64,000 nt of DNA from Clostridia bacterium. Lineage in GTDB: Bacteria; Bacillota; Clostridia; Christensenellales; Pumilibacteraceae. Numbering within the stretch: position 1 is the stretch's first letter; each line of letters starts with the position of its first letter. The notes under the pieces are model-generated. The model was given only the letters and a program-made list of their open reading frames with translations, did no database searches and was not told where the DNA came from. The position numbers were made by a program, and so were the translations under genes. The stretch covers positions 22,028 to 86,027 of the forward strand of contig CAAGAW010000010.1 of NCBI GenBank assembly GCA_900767465.1, in the 5' to 3' direction. Below are positions 44,022-55,000 of the stretch, one piece after another.

Positions 44022-45089
44022 TTGATAAAAAAACTATACGCAATCAATTACGTTGTGCTTCGCGCATTTTTCGTCGTAGGCGCGCTTGCGTTGTTTCTCG
44101 GCGTGCTTCCGGCGAGTCCCGAAACGGGCAGACGCGCGGTTCATTTCGCGATCGGCGGAGTATCGATAGCGCTCGGAATCGGACTTGCGTTCGCGGGCAG
44201 GGCGGTTAAGCGCAAAGGACTCGGAGACGGACTTGCGCCCGACGTGTTCACGCCGCGCGGTTCGCGGGCGATAATGTCGTATTTCTGGCTTATCGTCATG
44301 ACGATTATTATCGTTTTGCCGTTCTACGTCATAGTCGTAACGAGTATAAAAACGGAATACGAATCGGCGTCGCTCGGATTTTCGTGGTGGCCTAAACTCG
44401 GCGTTACCGGCAGCGCGTACAAATACGTTACCACTTCCGAAATCCTCGGAATAACGATAATCGGCGCGTTCCTCAACACGCTGCGGGCGAGCGTTCTTCC
44501 TACCGTCGTAACGGTGTTCGTGTCCGCGCTTTCGGCTTATTCGTTCTCGAAACTCGAATTCCGCGGCAAAAAACCTCTGTTCGGAATCCTTCTTCTTACG
44601 ATGATGGTTCCCGGGTGCATAACGCTTATTTCCAGTTACCTGCTGTTCGACCTGATTCACTGGACGAATTCGTTCAAACCGCTCGTCGTTCCGATGCTGT
44701 TCGGAGGCGCGGGCGTCGTGTTCTTCCTTCGCGAGTATTTCGCCGGAATCCCGGACGACTTGCTCGGAAGCGCGCGAATAGACGGACTCGGCGACATGGG
44801 AATTTTCTTCCATATAATAATGCCGCTGTCCGTGCCTGCGGTAGTAGCGCAGCTCGTGCTTACGTTCTGCGGCAGATACAACGACTTTATGGGTCCGCTC
44901 GTGTACCTCACCGGCAACGAAATGTACACGCTTACCATATATATGCGCGCAACCACCAGCGGCACGATTTATAACAACCGTTCCGCCGCCGCGTGCGTCG
45001 TCGCCATCGCGCCGCTGCTTATCATCTATTTCTTCCTGCAAAAGGTGATTCTGTCGGGAATTGCCATGTCGTCCGGTCTCAAAGCCTGA
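44022..45089 (+). CDS. ABC transporter permease (MalG type) with N-terminal extension
   Basis: 355 residues from a TTG start at 44022 with GGAGGT 8 bases upstream. The first ~80 residues add two membrane segments ('LRAFFVVGALALFLGVLPAS', 'VSIALGIGLAFAGRAV') before the standard six-helix domain, so the protein is longer than the usual 275-300. The EAA loop is 'LLGSARIDGLGDMGIFFHII', with Ser-Ala for Ala-Ala. Second channel subunit of the locus 2 importer. Confidence 0.9.
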   Translation: MIKKLYAINYVVLRAFFVVGALALFLGVLPASPETGRRAVHFAIGGVSIALGIGLAFAGRAVKRKGLGDGLAPDVFTPRGSRAIMSYFWLIVMTIIIVLPFYVIVVTSIKTEYESASLGFSWWPKLGVTGSAYKYVTTSEILGITIIGAFLNTLRASVLPTVVTVFVSALSAYSFSKLEFRGKKPLFGILLLTMMVPGCITLISSYLLFDLIHWTNSFKPLVVPMLFGGAGVVFFLREYFAGIPDDLLGSARIDGLGDMGIFFHIIMPLSVPAVVAQLVLTFCGRYNDFMGPLVYLTGNEMYTLTIYMRATTSGTIYNNRSAAACVVAIAPLLIIYFFLQKVILSGIAMSSGLKA

Positions 45090-45128
45090 CGGCACTTACG
45101 CGGCGAGCCGTAACGGCACTCCTTTCGG

Positions 45129-45183
45129 CTACGTGCGGTCGCTGCCGCTACGGCTTTACTTTGAGGAAGGTAAAACAAACTTT
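45129..45183. repeat. Second copy of the 55-base direct repeat
   Basis: Identical to 43006-43060; lies just after the second permease stop. Confidence 0.8.
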
Positions 45184-45203
45184 ATAACCACAATCGGACA
45201 CGA

Positions 45204-45375
45204 AGTCATTCGGGGGCGTCAGTCGAGAAATCCCCTGCAATAGAAACGAAAACAACCGTACACGATTACAAAAAAACACCCGCCCGCGCGGGTTCCGCGC
45301 CGAGAAATCCCCGCGGTAGAGACGAAAACAACCGTACACGAACACAAAAAAACACTTGCCAGCGGCGGCTCGCCG
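45204..45375. repeat. Interspersed mosaic repeat, two partial units
   Basis: Two successive units, each with 'gagaaatcccc', 'cgaaaacaaccgtacacga' and an 'acacttgccagcggcggctc'-type tail. They fill the gap between permease 2 and the binding-protein gene, where no gene is supported. Confidence 0.75.
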
Positions 45376-45407
45376 CAAAATTCAACGATAAAATCGGAGG
45401 ATATAAA

Positions 45408-47192
45408 ATGAAAAACGCAATCAAAAGAATTCTTGCAACCGTACTTGCCGTAGCGTGCATAGGCACGGTAGCGGCTTGCGGGGACAAAACACCCGAAGGG
45501 TTCACGCGCGTAACGTTCTCGTACGGCGTGGACGGCGACGTGATGATCGGCGAGATCAACAAAGTCGTAAAGGCGTTCAACGAGTCGGAAACGGCTACGT
45601 CGAACAAGATTTACGTCAAGACTAACCCGAAAAGCAGCAGCGGTTTCGACAGTTTCCTGTCCACCAACCTTATGTCGCGCGACGGCTCGGACGTAGTAAC
45701 GCTCGAAGACGAGTGGTATCGTCCGCTCACCGACAAACTCGAACCGCTCGGCGAAACGGCTACGGCGAACGCGGGCAAACTTTATACGAGCGTTGCCGAC
45801 CGTCTTATCTACAACCCGTCCACCGGTCTTACGGACGAGGGCGCGAAACGTTACGCGTTGCCGTTTTACAACAACTCGGTCGTGACGTACGTAAACGTAA
45901 CTAAGCTCAAAGCGGCTAACGTCAAATACATTTCGGTAGACGATACGGACGAGGCGATCGCGGCGTTCAACGCGGGCGGCGCGGACAGAAACGGCAAGAC
46001 GAAAGCAGATCTCGGAATCACGGGAACGGTACTTCGCAAAGGCTTTCAGCGCGAACGTCCGTACGCCGAAAAAAACTGGTCGAAGCCGGGCGCGAACGAA
46101 CTTATGATCTTTAACGATCGTATCGCCATGAACTGGGACGAAACCGAGGATCTCGGCAGAATTATGTGCAAAAACACCAACGAAGCGTCTCCCACCGACT
46201 ACGGATTTTACACCGAGTGGTGGTTCAGTTACGGCTGGAGCGTGGGCGGCGACTGTATCGTGGACGTAACGGGCGACCTCGACTATAAGTTCTCGCTTCC
46301 CGATTCGACGGCTAACTATATCGTAACGAGCGGAACTTTCACCGGTCCGAAAACGGGTAAGACGTACGCAGTCGGCGACACGCTCGAATTTATCGACAAA
46401 ATCGCGATAGGCGAGGGCGAGACGGTGACGGCGGAAAGCGACGGCAGATTTACGATCGGCGGCGTAACCGTTTCCGCCTCGGACGAAGTGAAACAGGCGG
46501 TAAAAGACGGCGTTCTTGCCGAACTTCCGTCCATGAAAACGGCCTTTACGCGGTTTGCCAAACTCGCGTCCAACGAGTATTCGAGTACCCGTATTTCGCC
46601 GTTCCCGACCGAAGTCAAGGCTAACAAAAGCACGACCGGATACTTTATTTCGGGCAAACTCGCCATGACTATCGAGCGCGTTTCCAACCTCGATCAGGTC
46701 GCCGAACTTATGCGCCAGTCGAATCAGGAATGGACGATCGCGCCCGTTCCCGCCTACAAAAAATACCGCGATCCGAGCAACGGTAACAGCGACGAAACGG
46801 TAGTGCGCGGCAAGCAGATCAACCACTCGCACCTTCTCAGCGTGGGAATCCGCAAAAACACCGACGTCAAAGAGCAGTCCGAAATTTTCCTTAACTGGCT
46901 TGTAACCGAAGGGCAAAAGATTCTCGCGGCCGACGGATTCGGCACGGTAAACTCCGATTACGAAACGGAAGTGCTTGCCGCGACGAACCGCGTAAAGAAC
47001 ACGTCGGTATTCCTCGGCAGCAGCCGCAACTCGAAAAAAGGCGACTGGGCGTACCTTACCGACAGACTGTGGATCGACGGCTGGGCAAACCCGCTCAACA
47101 ACGACGTCCGCAACGGCGGTCAGACGCTCCAGAACTGGTTTGTAAGTTACGTGGATTCGACCAACAACGAACTCGCGGGATACAAGAAGTAA
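45408..47192 (+). CDS. ABC transporter solute-binding lipoprotein (carbohydrate type)
   Basis: 594 residues. Lipoprotein signal 'ILATVLAVACIGTVAACGD' with the lipobox AAC. The mature part resembles family 1 sugar-binding proteins ('NKIYVKTNPKSSSGFDSFLS', 'YALPFYNNSVVTYVNVTKLK', 'KLAMTIERVSNLDQVAELMR', 'SEIFLNWLVTEGQKILAADG'). RBS CGGAGG. Unlike locus 1 the binding protein follows the permeases. No ATPase gene is in the operon. It shows little visible similarity to the locus 1 binding protein, so the ligands probably differ. Confidence 0.88.
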   Translation: MKNAIKRILATVLAVACIGTVAACGDKTPEGFTRVTFSYGVDGDVMIGEINKVVKAFNESETATSNKIYVKTNPKSSSGFDSFLSTNLMSRDGSDVVTLEDEWYRPLTDKLEPLGETATANAGKLYTSVADRLIYNPSTGLTDEGAKRYALPFYNNSVVTYVNVTKLKAANVKYISVDDTDEAIAAFNAGGADRNGKTKADLGITGTVLRKGFQRERPYAEKNWSKPGANELMIFNDRIAMNWDETEDLGRIMCKNTNEASPTDYGFYTEWWFSYGWSVGGDCIVDVTGDLDYKFSLPDSTANYIVTSGTFTGPKTGKTYAVGDTLEFIDKIAIGEGETVTAESDGRFTIGGVTVSASDEVKQAVKDGVLAELPSMKTAFTRFAKLASNEYSSTRISPFPTEVKANKSTTGYFISGKLAMTIERVSNLDQVAELMRQSNQEWTIAPVPAYKKYRDPSNGNSDETVVRGKQINHSHLLSVGIRKNTDVKEQSEIFLNWLVTEGQKILAADGFGTVNSDYETEVLAATNRVKNTSVFLGSSRNSKKGDWAYLTDRLWIDGWANPLNNDVRNGGQTLQNWFVSYVDSTNNELAGYKK

Positions 47193-47234
47193 ACGGATAA
47201 GTAAACGAAAAGGAAGTATAAGGAGGGTAAAAGG

Positions 47235-49016
47235 TTGAAAAAGAAAGGAATTTTAAGCGTGTTTCTCGCCGTTATCGCGGCAATTTCGTGCTTCGGGTGC
47301 GGCGGAGAAACGGCAACGTACGTTTCGCTCGAATACGGTACGGGCGTAAACGGCTCTGGTAAAGTTTACGACAAAATGTATTACCGCAATACCGCGATCG
47401 TAAACGGCGCCGACCCGGGCGTTATGTGGGTAAGCGAAGAGCAGGACCCCGAATACGGCGGGTACTTTTACGTCTATACGAGCAGCGAAAAATGGTACGG
47501 AAACACCGTTTACAGCGCGGGTTGTTTCCGCTCGAAAGACCTCAGCAACTGGGAAAACGCTGGAGCGGTGGCTAACGGTCACGCGCTCGAATCCGCACCC
47601 GACGACTGGACGAAAGCGAATTTCTGGGCGCCCGAGTGCATTTACGACGCGGCGACTCGGAAGTACTACCTTTACTACTCGGCGCAACGCGAAAGCGGCG
47701 AGCGCGGCAGTTCGGTCGCGACTAATTACAGCAATCTTACCGTGGCGGTGGCGTCGTCCGATACGCCCGTAGGTCCGTTTACGCTCGTTCGCAGCGGCAC
47801 GGACTGCAACGGCGAAGAGATAACCAACGCGCCCCGCTTCGACGTATCGGCTCATTTCGGACTAAGCAAACCGTTCGCAACCATCGACGCGTCCGTGTTC
47901 CGCGACGACGACGGCTCGCTGTATCTTACGTTTGCAAAGCACGAGGATACGAGCGGCAGAAACCGCGGTATCTGGGGAGTTAAGCTTCTCGATCCCGTAA
48001 CGCCCGACTGGAGCACGCTCACCTGCCTTACCGTTACCGGCAAACGCCGCGTAGTCGACTTCGAGGCGGGAGTTCTTACCGATTCGGTCGTTCCGGTGGG
48101 CGAGGGGAACATCGACGAAAGCACGCTCAACGAAGGCAACTTCATATTCAAAGCGGGCGGAAAATACTATCTTACGTTCTCGACCAACGGTTACGGCGAC
48201 AAAGGCTACAACGTAATGCAGGCGGTGTCCGACAACCCGCTCGGACCTTACGTCAAACCCGAGATCGGCAAAGGCAATCCGGTTATTTCCTCCGCCGCGG
48301 CGGGCATAGGTTACATGTCCGGAACGGGTCACCACTCGATGGTAAAAGCGGGCGACGAAATTTTCTCGGTGTACGCTTATCACGGCAACCCCGACAAATT
48401 CTCGGACGCGCAGATGAGAATACTCGGCACCGACCGTATCGTTCTTACCGAAATCGACGGACAGCAGGTTCTCGCGTGCAACGGTCCGACGTATTCGCCG
48501 CAATACCTCCCCGAATCGATTTCGGGGTACAAGAACCTCGCGCCTTCCGCTACCGTGGAGGTGAACGGCGGCGAGAACAAAGGGTACCTCACCGACGGAC
48601 TTCTGTCCGTGTCCGGTTCGCTCAAAGACCGCGAATACCGCTCGTCGGGTACGGCGGAAATCACGCTTAAATTCGCCTCGCCCGTGCGCGTAAGCGGAAT
48701 CATGATTTACAACAGCACGGCTTTCGGATACGCGTTCAAAAAGATCGACCGCATAGACTTCAAGTTCGCCGAAAAGAGAGAAGTAAACGGCAAACTCTAC
48801 GATTACGGCACGATAACCGATCTGCTTTTCCCGACGGAGAACGCGGACGAAAACGCCGAAACGCTTATTCAGGGATCGGCGGCGATCGCGGACTTTAACG
48901 AGATCACGGTAACCGAAATCACTGTAACGGTATCGCAAAAATACGTCAACGAGGACAAATTCGGCGCGGTTAACGCAAACGTCGGAATCGCCGAAATAGT
49001 CGTTCTCGGCAAATAA
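47235..49016 (+). CDS. GH43-family lipoprotein with C-terminal discoidin-like domain
   Basis: 593 residues from a TTG start at 47235 with AGGAGGG upstream. Lipoprotein signal 'FLAVIAAISCFGCGG'. The GH43 propeller (about 45-420) shows base Asp in 'NGADPGVMW', pKa-modulating Asp in 'ATIDASVFRDDDGSLYLTF' and acid Glu in 'NEGNFIFKAGGKYYLTF', plus 'FWAPECIYDAATRKYYLYYS'. The C-terminal ~150 residues look like an F5/8-type (discoidin) carbohydrate-binding module ('LTDGLLSVSGS', 'VRVSGIMIYNSTAFGYAFKK'). Surface arabinofuranosidase/xylosidase-type activity is the family expectation. Confidence 0.87.
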   Translation: MKKKGILSVFLAVIAAISCFGCGGETATYVSLEYGTGVNGSGKVYDKMYYRNTAIVNGADPGVMWVSEEQDPEYGGYFYVYTSSEKWYGNTVYSAGCFRSKDLSNWENAGAVANGHALESAPDDWTKANFWAPECIYDAATRKYYLYYSAQRESGERGSSVATNYSNLTVAVASSDTPVGPFTLVRSGTDCNGEEITNAPRFDVSAHFGLSKPFATIDASVFRDDDGSLYLTFAKHEDTSGRNRGIWGVKLLDPVTPDWSTLTCLTVTGKRRVVDFEAGVLTDSVVPVGEGNIDESTLNEGNFIFKAGGKYYLTFSTNGYGDKGYNVMQAVSDNPLGPYVKPEIGKGNPVISSAAAGIGYMSGTGHHSMVKAGDEIFSVYAYHGNPDKFSDAQMRILGTDRIVLTEIDGQQVLACNGPTYSPQYLPESISGYKNLAPSATVEVNGGENKGYLTDGLLSVSGSLKDREYRSSGTAEITLKFASPVRVSGIMIYNSTAFGYAFKKIDRIDFKFAEKREVNGKLYDYGTITDLLFPTENADENAETLIQGSAAIADFNEITVTEITVTVSQKYVNEDKFGAVNANVGIAEIVVLGK

Positions 49017-49031
49017 AAAAAGGGGGCAGAT

Positions 49032-52000
49032 ATGAAAAAGAGAGGAAAATTCCTGAGTTTCGCGCTTCTCGTGCTGCTGGTTGCCGCTACGGCGGTCGCC
49101 GCGATCGGTTGCGCGGGCAAAACAAAACCCGATCCCGATCCGGCGGCGGACGATTACGACGTAAAATACGTCTCGACCATGCCGAGCGGTACGGACGACG
49201 GCGTTACGATCGACGGCGTTTTAAGCGAATCGGTTTACGCCGGTCAAAAAACGTTCGTAAACTACCTCAGCGAGGATTACGACAGGACGGCGGAACACAT
49301 TTCGATGACGACTTACGTCGGCGAAAAGGGTTGGTACGTCGTAACCGAAATAACCGATTCCGCGCTCGTATACAACGGGCTTCTCGCTCCGGCGCGCAAC
49401 AGCACGATTCATCTTTACTACCTTCTCGCAAGCGAAAACGCAAACGAGTCCATCCGCGAAATTTATATGGACGCGGGCAGAGTTTACGGCAGAACGCCCT
49501 GTAACATCGGGCTTATGGAGTACGGCGTAAAGGTAAACGGCGAACTCAACGGCGCAACGACCGGCATGACGACCGAATTGTTTATTCCGTGGAGAGCGAT
49601 GGGGCTTACCGAAAAGCCGGAAAACACCGACCTTCTGATGTATCCGATGTACTCTATCCCCAAGGGCGGCGGCGATTACCGCAACCTTTCGCCTCTTCCG
49701 AATCTGTCGTCCGTGGCGAATCAGTTTTATCTGTTCGGCGGCGACGGATATTCGGATAAAGACGCTGACGGCGCGATTCTCGGCGACGCGAAAAACGGTC
49801 ACGTAAAAGCGGGCGTGTGGACTTACACGGACGTCGAAAAAACCGTCGACGAGGACGGCAAAGTCACGCTTTCGGGTACGGCGGGCGTTCACGCGGGCTC
49901 GTATGCAAAAACCTACGTTAAAGATATCGTCGCGGAAAACTACGTTGTCGAAGCGACCGTAAAAGTTACGGGCAGAGATTACGGCAAACGCGACGGCAGA
50001 GCGGGTCTTACCGTGGACGTAGCCGGCGGCAAAAGAAAAACTTTCGCGGCGTATATTTCCGCGGAAGAGGGAAACGCGGCGGGTCTTAACGTAGTTCCGC
50101 TCCGCTCGTTCTACGGCGACGATTACGACGGCAGAAACAACCGCACGACGAATCTTTCGCCCGTAACCCTTGCCGGCGGCAAAACGCTGTCGGACGGCGT
50201 AAAACTCACGCTCATAAAGTCGGGCGCGAATCTGTACGGACTCGCGGACGGCGAGATTACCCTTGCCGAAACGGACAACGCGATCCGCGGCAAATGCGGT
50301 TTTAACCTCACCGCGGCTAACGTAAACGCCGAATTTACCGATATTTCGTACGCGGTTTACGACGGCAACGACGAGGGAATGGCGGCTGCGATCGCCGGTT
50401 ACGGCATACGCAGAATCAAGGCGGAAACGGAAGGCTACGGCAACGTTTACCTTGACAAAATCGCTGTCAAAGACGGCGGCGAAGTAACGCTCACCGTCGA
50501 GTGCGGCGAAGACAACGTTGTAAAAGAAATAAAAATCAACGGCGAAGCGGTTACCGACTTTGCCGAAAAAGCCGAGATTTTCGGTACGACCGTGCGTTAC
50601 CGGATAAGTAACGTAACCGAAGATACCGATATTCTCGTTACGTTCGACGAGTACGCGGGCGTAAAAGTAAGCGGAACTATTTCCGTCGTCGGCGAAAGCG
50701 GACTTAACATGTCCGACTCGGTAATTTACGCGTTCCGCGCGGACGGCAGTGTCATTCCGTTTGAGGGCAGAGTAAACGAGGACGGAACTTACGAAATTTC
50801 GCTCCCCGCGGGTGCGTACGACAGAATCCGCGTCGAGGGAGCGGGCTACGCTAACGACTTCGACAAAATCGGAGGAGCGGTAATCGTAATAGGTGCCGAC
50901 CCGATCGAAAACGCGGATTTCGCGCTCGAAACGCGTATTCCCACCGTGGTTCGCCACGGCGAGGGCAACAGCGTGTGGACGATGACGGGCGACAAGGAAT
51001 ACACCGTGTCGGGTATGAGCCACGGCAACGCATGGGTGGAAGGTAATTTCGGCAAAGCGAAAAACTTCGCGCTCTCTACCCGCGTTATCGCCGAAAAACC
51101 CGCCGAAGTCGGCGTTTCGCTGTACGGATCGTATAACGGTCGCAACGATTTCGACGTTATGGTCCGCGTAACCGCCGGCGGCAAGATGGGGATTTCGCTG
51201 TACGGCTGGGCGACGGGGTGGGCTTCTCCCAACGACGAGACGTGCAAAGTCGGCAAGACTTACAACCCCAACGATTTCCGCCTTACCGTAGTGCGCAACG
51301 ACGATGCGGTTTCGGTGTTCGTAAACGACGTTTTCTGGAAGTCGTATACGGGAAAAATTACATCCAACCTCGATTTTTCGACTATGGGAGAAATGCGCGT
51401 CGGACTCGCGGTCCGCGGACTTACCGGCGCAGTGTTCCGTGATTACACGTTCACCGAATCGCAAAGCGAAATCGACGCGATCGTTTCCCGCCTCGCGAAC
51501 GTCGCAACCCTCGACGAAACGGACGGCAGCGTAGTAGTCGAAGGTATTACCGCAGGACGCGCGAATATCGGCGCGGAAGTTAAGTTCTCCGTAACCCCCG
51601 CAAGCGGCAAGTTCATCAAGGTTCTTGCGGACGGCAAGGCGATCGGCGGCAAAGTAAACGCCGACGGCAGCGCGGTTTATACCTACCGCATGGGCGCGGA
51701 CGACGTAAACTTCACCTACGACGTTACCTCGGCTTACGCGGTAAGCGGAACTATCCCCGAAGACCTCGCGGGCGCGACCGTTTCGGTTATTTCGGTCGGC
51801 GCGGAAACCGTGTATAACAACGCTCTCTACGGCACGGCCTACTCGATCGTGCTCCCGTCGGGAATGTACAATATCAAGTTCGTCGGCAAGACAGCCGAGG
51901 GTATGATAAGCGGCGTAGTCGTGGACGGCGCGGCGGTCGAGGCAAACCTCGACAAGGCGTATCAGAAAGTTACTCAACAAAAACACGGCGGCGGCGCGGG

Positions 52001-55000
52001 AGCCGGCAAGGGCGAGTGGACGCTCACCGATAACGGCGTATATTCCGTTTCTCCGCTCGGCGACGGCGATTCGTACACTCTCGGAGTTATGGGGAAGGCT
52101 AAGAACTTCGTTCTTTCCGCCCGGATTAAAGGCGGTTCCGGCAAAGAAGTGGGCGTCGGCTTGGAGTATTCGGGCAAAAACCTCATGCTTATCAAAGTCG
52201 GTAGCGGTACGCTTGTGGCGTTCTATACCTGGCAGGGCGGGTGGTCGGAGACGAGACATCCCATAAGTTGGGGCAGCGGCAATGCGAACGATTACACATA
52301 CACCGTGATTCGCAAAGACAACACGATGTACGCTTTAATTAACGGCACGCTTATCGGCACTTTCACTGGCAAAATCAACGCTAATCACGATTTATCCGCG
52401 ATAGGAGAGACGCAAGTAGGTATGCTTCGTCGCGGCAACGCTGCGGGAGAGGTTACCTTCTCCGAGTACTCGTTCTCTACCGATTCGGCTAAAATAGACG
52501 AGTACCTTTACGCGACCGCCTCGCTCGGCTCGACGTGGAACGACGCGGACGGATCGCTCGAAATCGGCGGAATCGAAAACGGCAAAGCGCAACTCGGGTC
52601 GGATATCACGTTTACCGTAACTCCCGCCGCGGGCAAAACCGTCGCGATTCTTGCTAACGGTGCGGCAATTCCGGGCACCGCGGGCGAAAACGGATCCACC
52701 GTTTACACTCACCGCGTTACCGGCGACGTAACCTTTACTTACGAGATCGAAAACATCTACGCGGTTTCGGGCAGCGTTCCCGCCTCGCTCGACGGAGCAA
52801 GCCTTAAAGCGGTATCGGCTACGGGCAGATCGTTCGCGTTCCCCTCGGCGGTATCGGGCGGCGAGTTCTCGGTAACTCTTCCGGACGGCACGTATAACCT
52901 TACTTTTGCGGGCGACACGCACGAAGGCTTGATCAAAAGCGTAGTCGTGGACGGCGCGGCGGTCGAGAACGTAAACCTCGACAAGGCGTATATCAAACCG
53001 CTTAATACGCAGACCGTTCACGGCGGCGCGGCGGCAGCAAACACGCTTACGAATAACGGCGAATACACGATCTCGGCGGCTGCTAACGGAAACTCGACCA
53101 ACGGATTGCTGTTCGGCAAAGCCGTTGAGGGAGACTTTATACTGTCGGCTAAAATAAGCACTCCGACCGATATGAGGACGGAGGTCGGCGTTCAGATTTA
53201 CTCTAAGGCAACGGACATTCTTATGTTCAGATTCCACACGTGGAACGGCGGTACTTCGATGTACGGCTGGGGTAGCGGAATGTGCGGACTCGATAACGGG
53301 GCGGGATCGGGCAAAACGTTCGACAAAACCGGTTTCGTCTATACGCTCGTTCGTAAAGATAACGCGTTCTATATGATTATCGACGGTACGTTGTGGAAAA
53401 TCTACTCGGGCAGTTATACCACCACCGACGCTTGGGGTAAGGGAATCGACCTTGCTTCGATCGGCGCGGTAGACGTCGAACTGGCTATCAGAGGCACGAC
53501 GACGGGCAATAAATTCTCCGAGTATTCGTTCTCGACTTCGGCTGCGGATATCGACGCGGCGATTACCGCCGTCGTGGATACGGGCGTATGGAACGATACG
53601 GACGGAATCCGCACCGTTTCGGGCGTAACCGACGGCAAGGCGTACCTCGGCGACTCGGTCGTTATAACCGTCACGCCGCAGGAAAACAAAATAATCAAAG
53701 TATTCGCAAACGGCACCGCGCTTTCGGGCGCGATAAACGGCGATTCGTACGTTTACACTTACAAGGTAAACTCGACCGCCAAGATAACGTTCTCGTACGA
53801 GGTAACCAACCTTTACGCCGTAGGCGGCAACGTAACGTCCGACCTTTCGGGCGCGACGATCAAAGTTACCGACGCGGCAACCGAGTATAAGTCGGCGGTG
53901 GGCGCGGGAGGCGACTATTCGATCGCGCTTCCGGACGGCTCGTACTCGCTTTACGTCGCAAACGACACGCACGAAGGCTTAATCAAAAGCGTAGTCGTGG
54001 ACGGCGCGGCGGCAGAGGCAAACCTTGATAAGGCGTATATCAAACCGCTTAATACGCAGGCCGTTCACGGCGGCACGGCGCAGGCAGCCAACGCGCTTAC
54101 GAATAACGGCGAATACACGATCGCGGCGGCGTATAACGGCAATTCGACCAACGGATTGCTGTTCGGCAAAGCCGTCGCGGGTGACTTTATACTGTCGGCT
54201 AAAATAAGCACTCCGACCGATATGAGGACGGAGGTTGGCGTTCAGATTAACTCGGCGGCAACGAACATTCTTATGTTCAGATTCCACACGTGGAACGGCG
54301 GTACTTCGATGTACGGCAGGAACAGCGGAATGTGCGGACTCGATAACGAGGCGGGGACGGGTAAAACGTTCGACAAAACCGGTTTCGTCTATACGCTCGT
54401 TCGTAAAAATAACGCGTTCTATATGATTATCGACGGCACGTTGTGGAAAACCTACTCGGGCAGCTACACGACCACCGACGCTTGGGGTAAGGGAATCGAC
54501 CTTGCTTCGATAGGCGCGGTAGACGTCGAACTGGCTATCAGAGGCACGACGACGGGCAATAAATTCTCCGAGTACTCGTTCTCGACTTCGGCTGCGGATA
54601 TCGACGCGGCTCTCGGACTCGTCGAAGTGACGGGCACCGTCGCCGATTCGGCAAACGGAACGGTAACCGCTACCGACACGGTCGGCGGCGCGACTTATTC
54701 GGCTGTCGTCGCAAACGGCGCGTATACCGTCGCGGTCGGCAAAAACGCGACTTACAAACTGTACTTCGATTGCGGCGACAAAGAAGGACTCGTTTCTTCC
54801 GTTGCGGTCGGCGAAACGGCAACCGTCGCGGCAAACGCTACCCTCGCGCAAAAGGTAAACTGGCTCGTAACGGGCGGCCGCACGGTAACGATGAACGGCA
54901 CCGGATCTTATACCGTCTCGGATAACGGGGACGGAGCGTATTCGTTCGGTCTTATCGGGACGGCAACGGGCAGCGACGCGAGCGACAGCGACTTTATGGT

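Noticed and set aside
43304..44047. Several overlapping 80-190 codon frames in the permease-permease gap
   Set aside because: They translate the interspersed repeat ('RGISPLRYRFGRDDE', 'SLRAKRGNL' and similar). Similar frames at 8002-8610, 45148-45378 and 55679-56618 are also repeat text and not proteins.
49221..52259. A 1012-codon open frame on the minus strand opposite the giant lipoprotein gene
   Set aside because: It is antisense to a well supported gene, has Arg/Val/Phe/His-rich translation without domains or a ribosome site, and arises from the codon bias of the real gene. The same applies to long minus-strand frames at 2635-4266, 23742-25439, 35817-37799, 44034-45095, 53979-55517 and 57501-59537.
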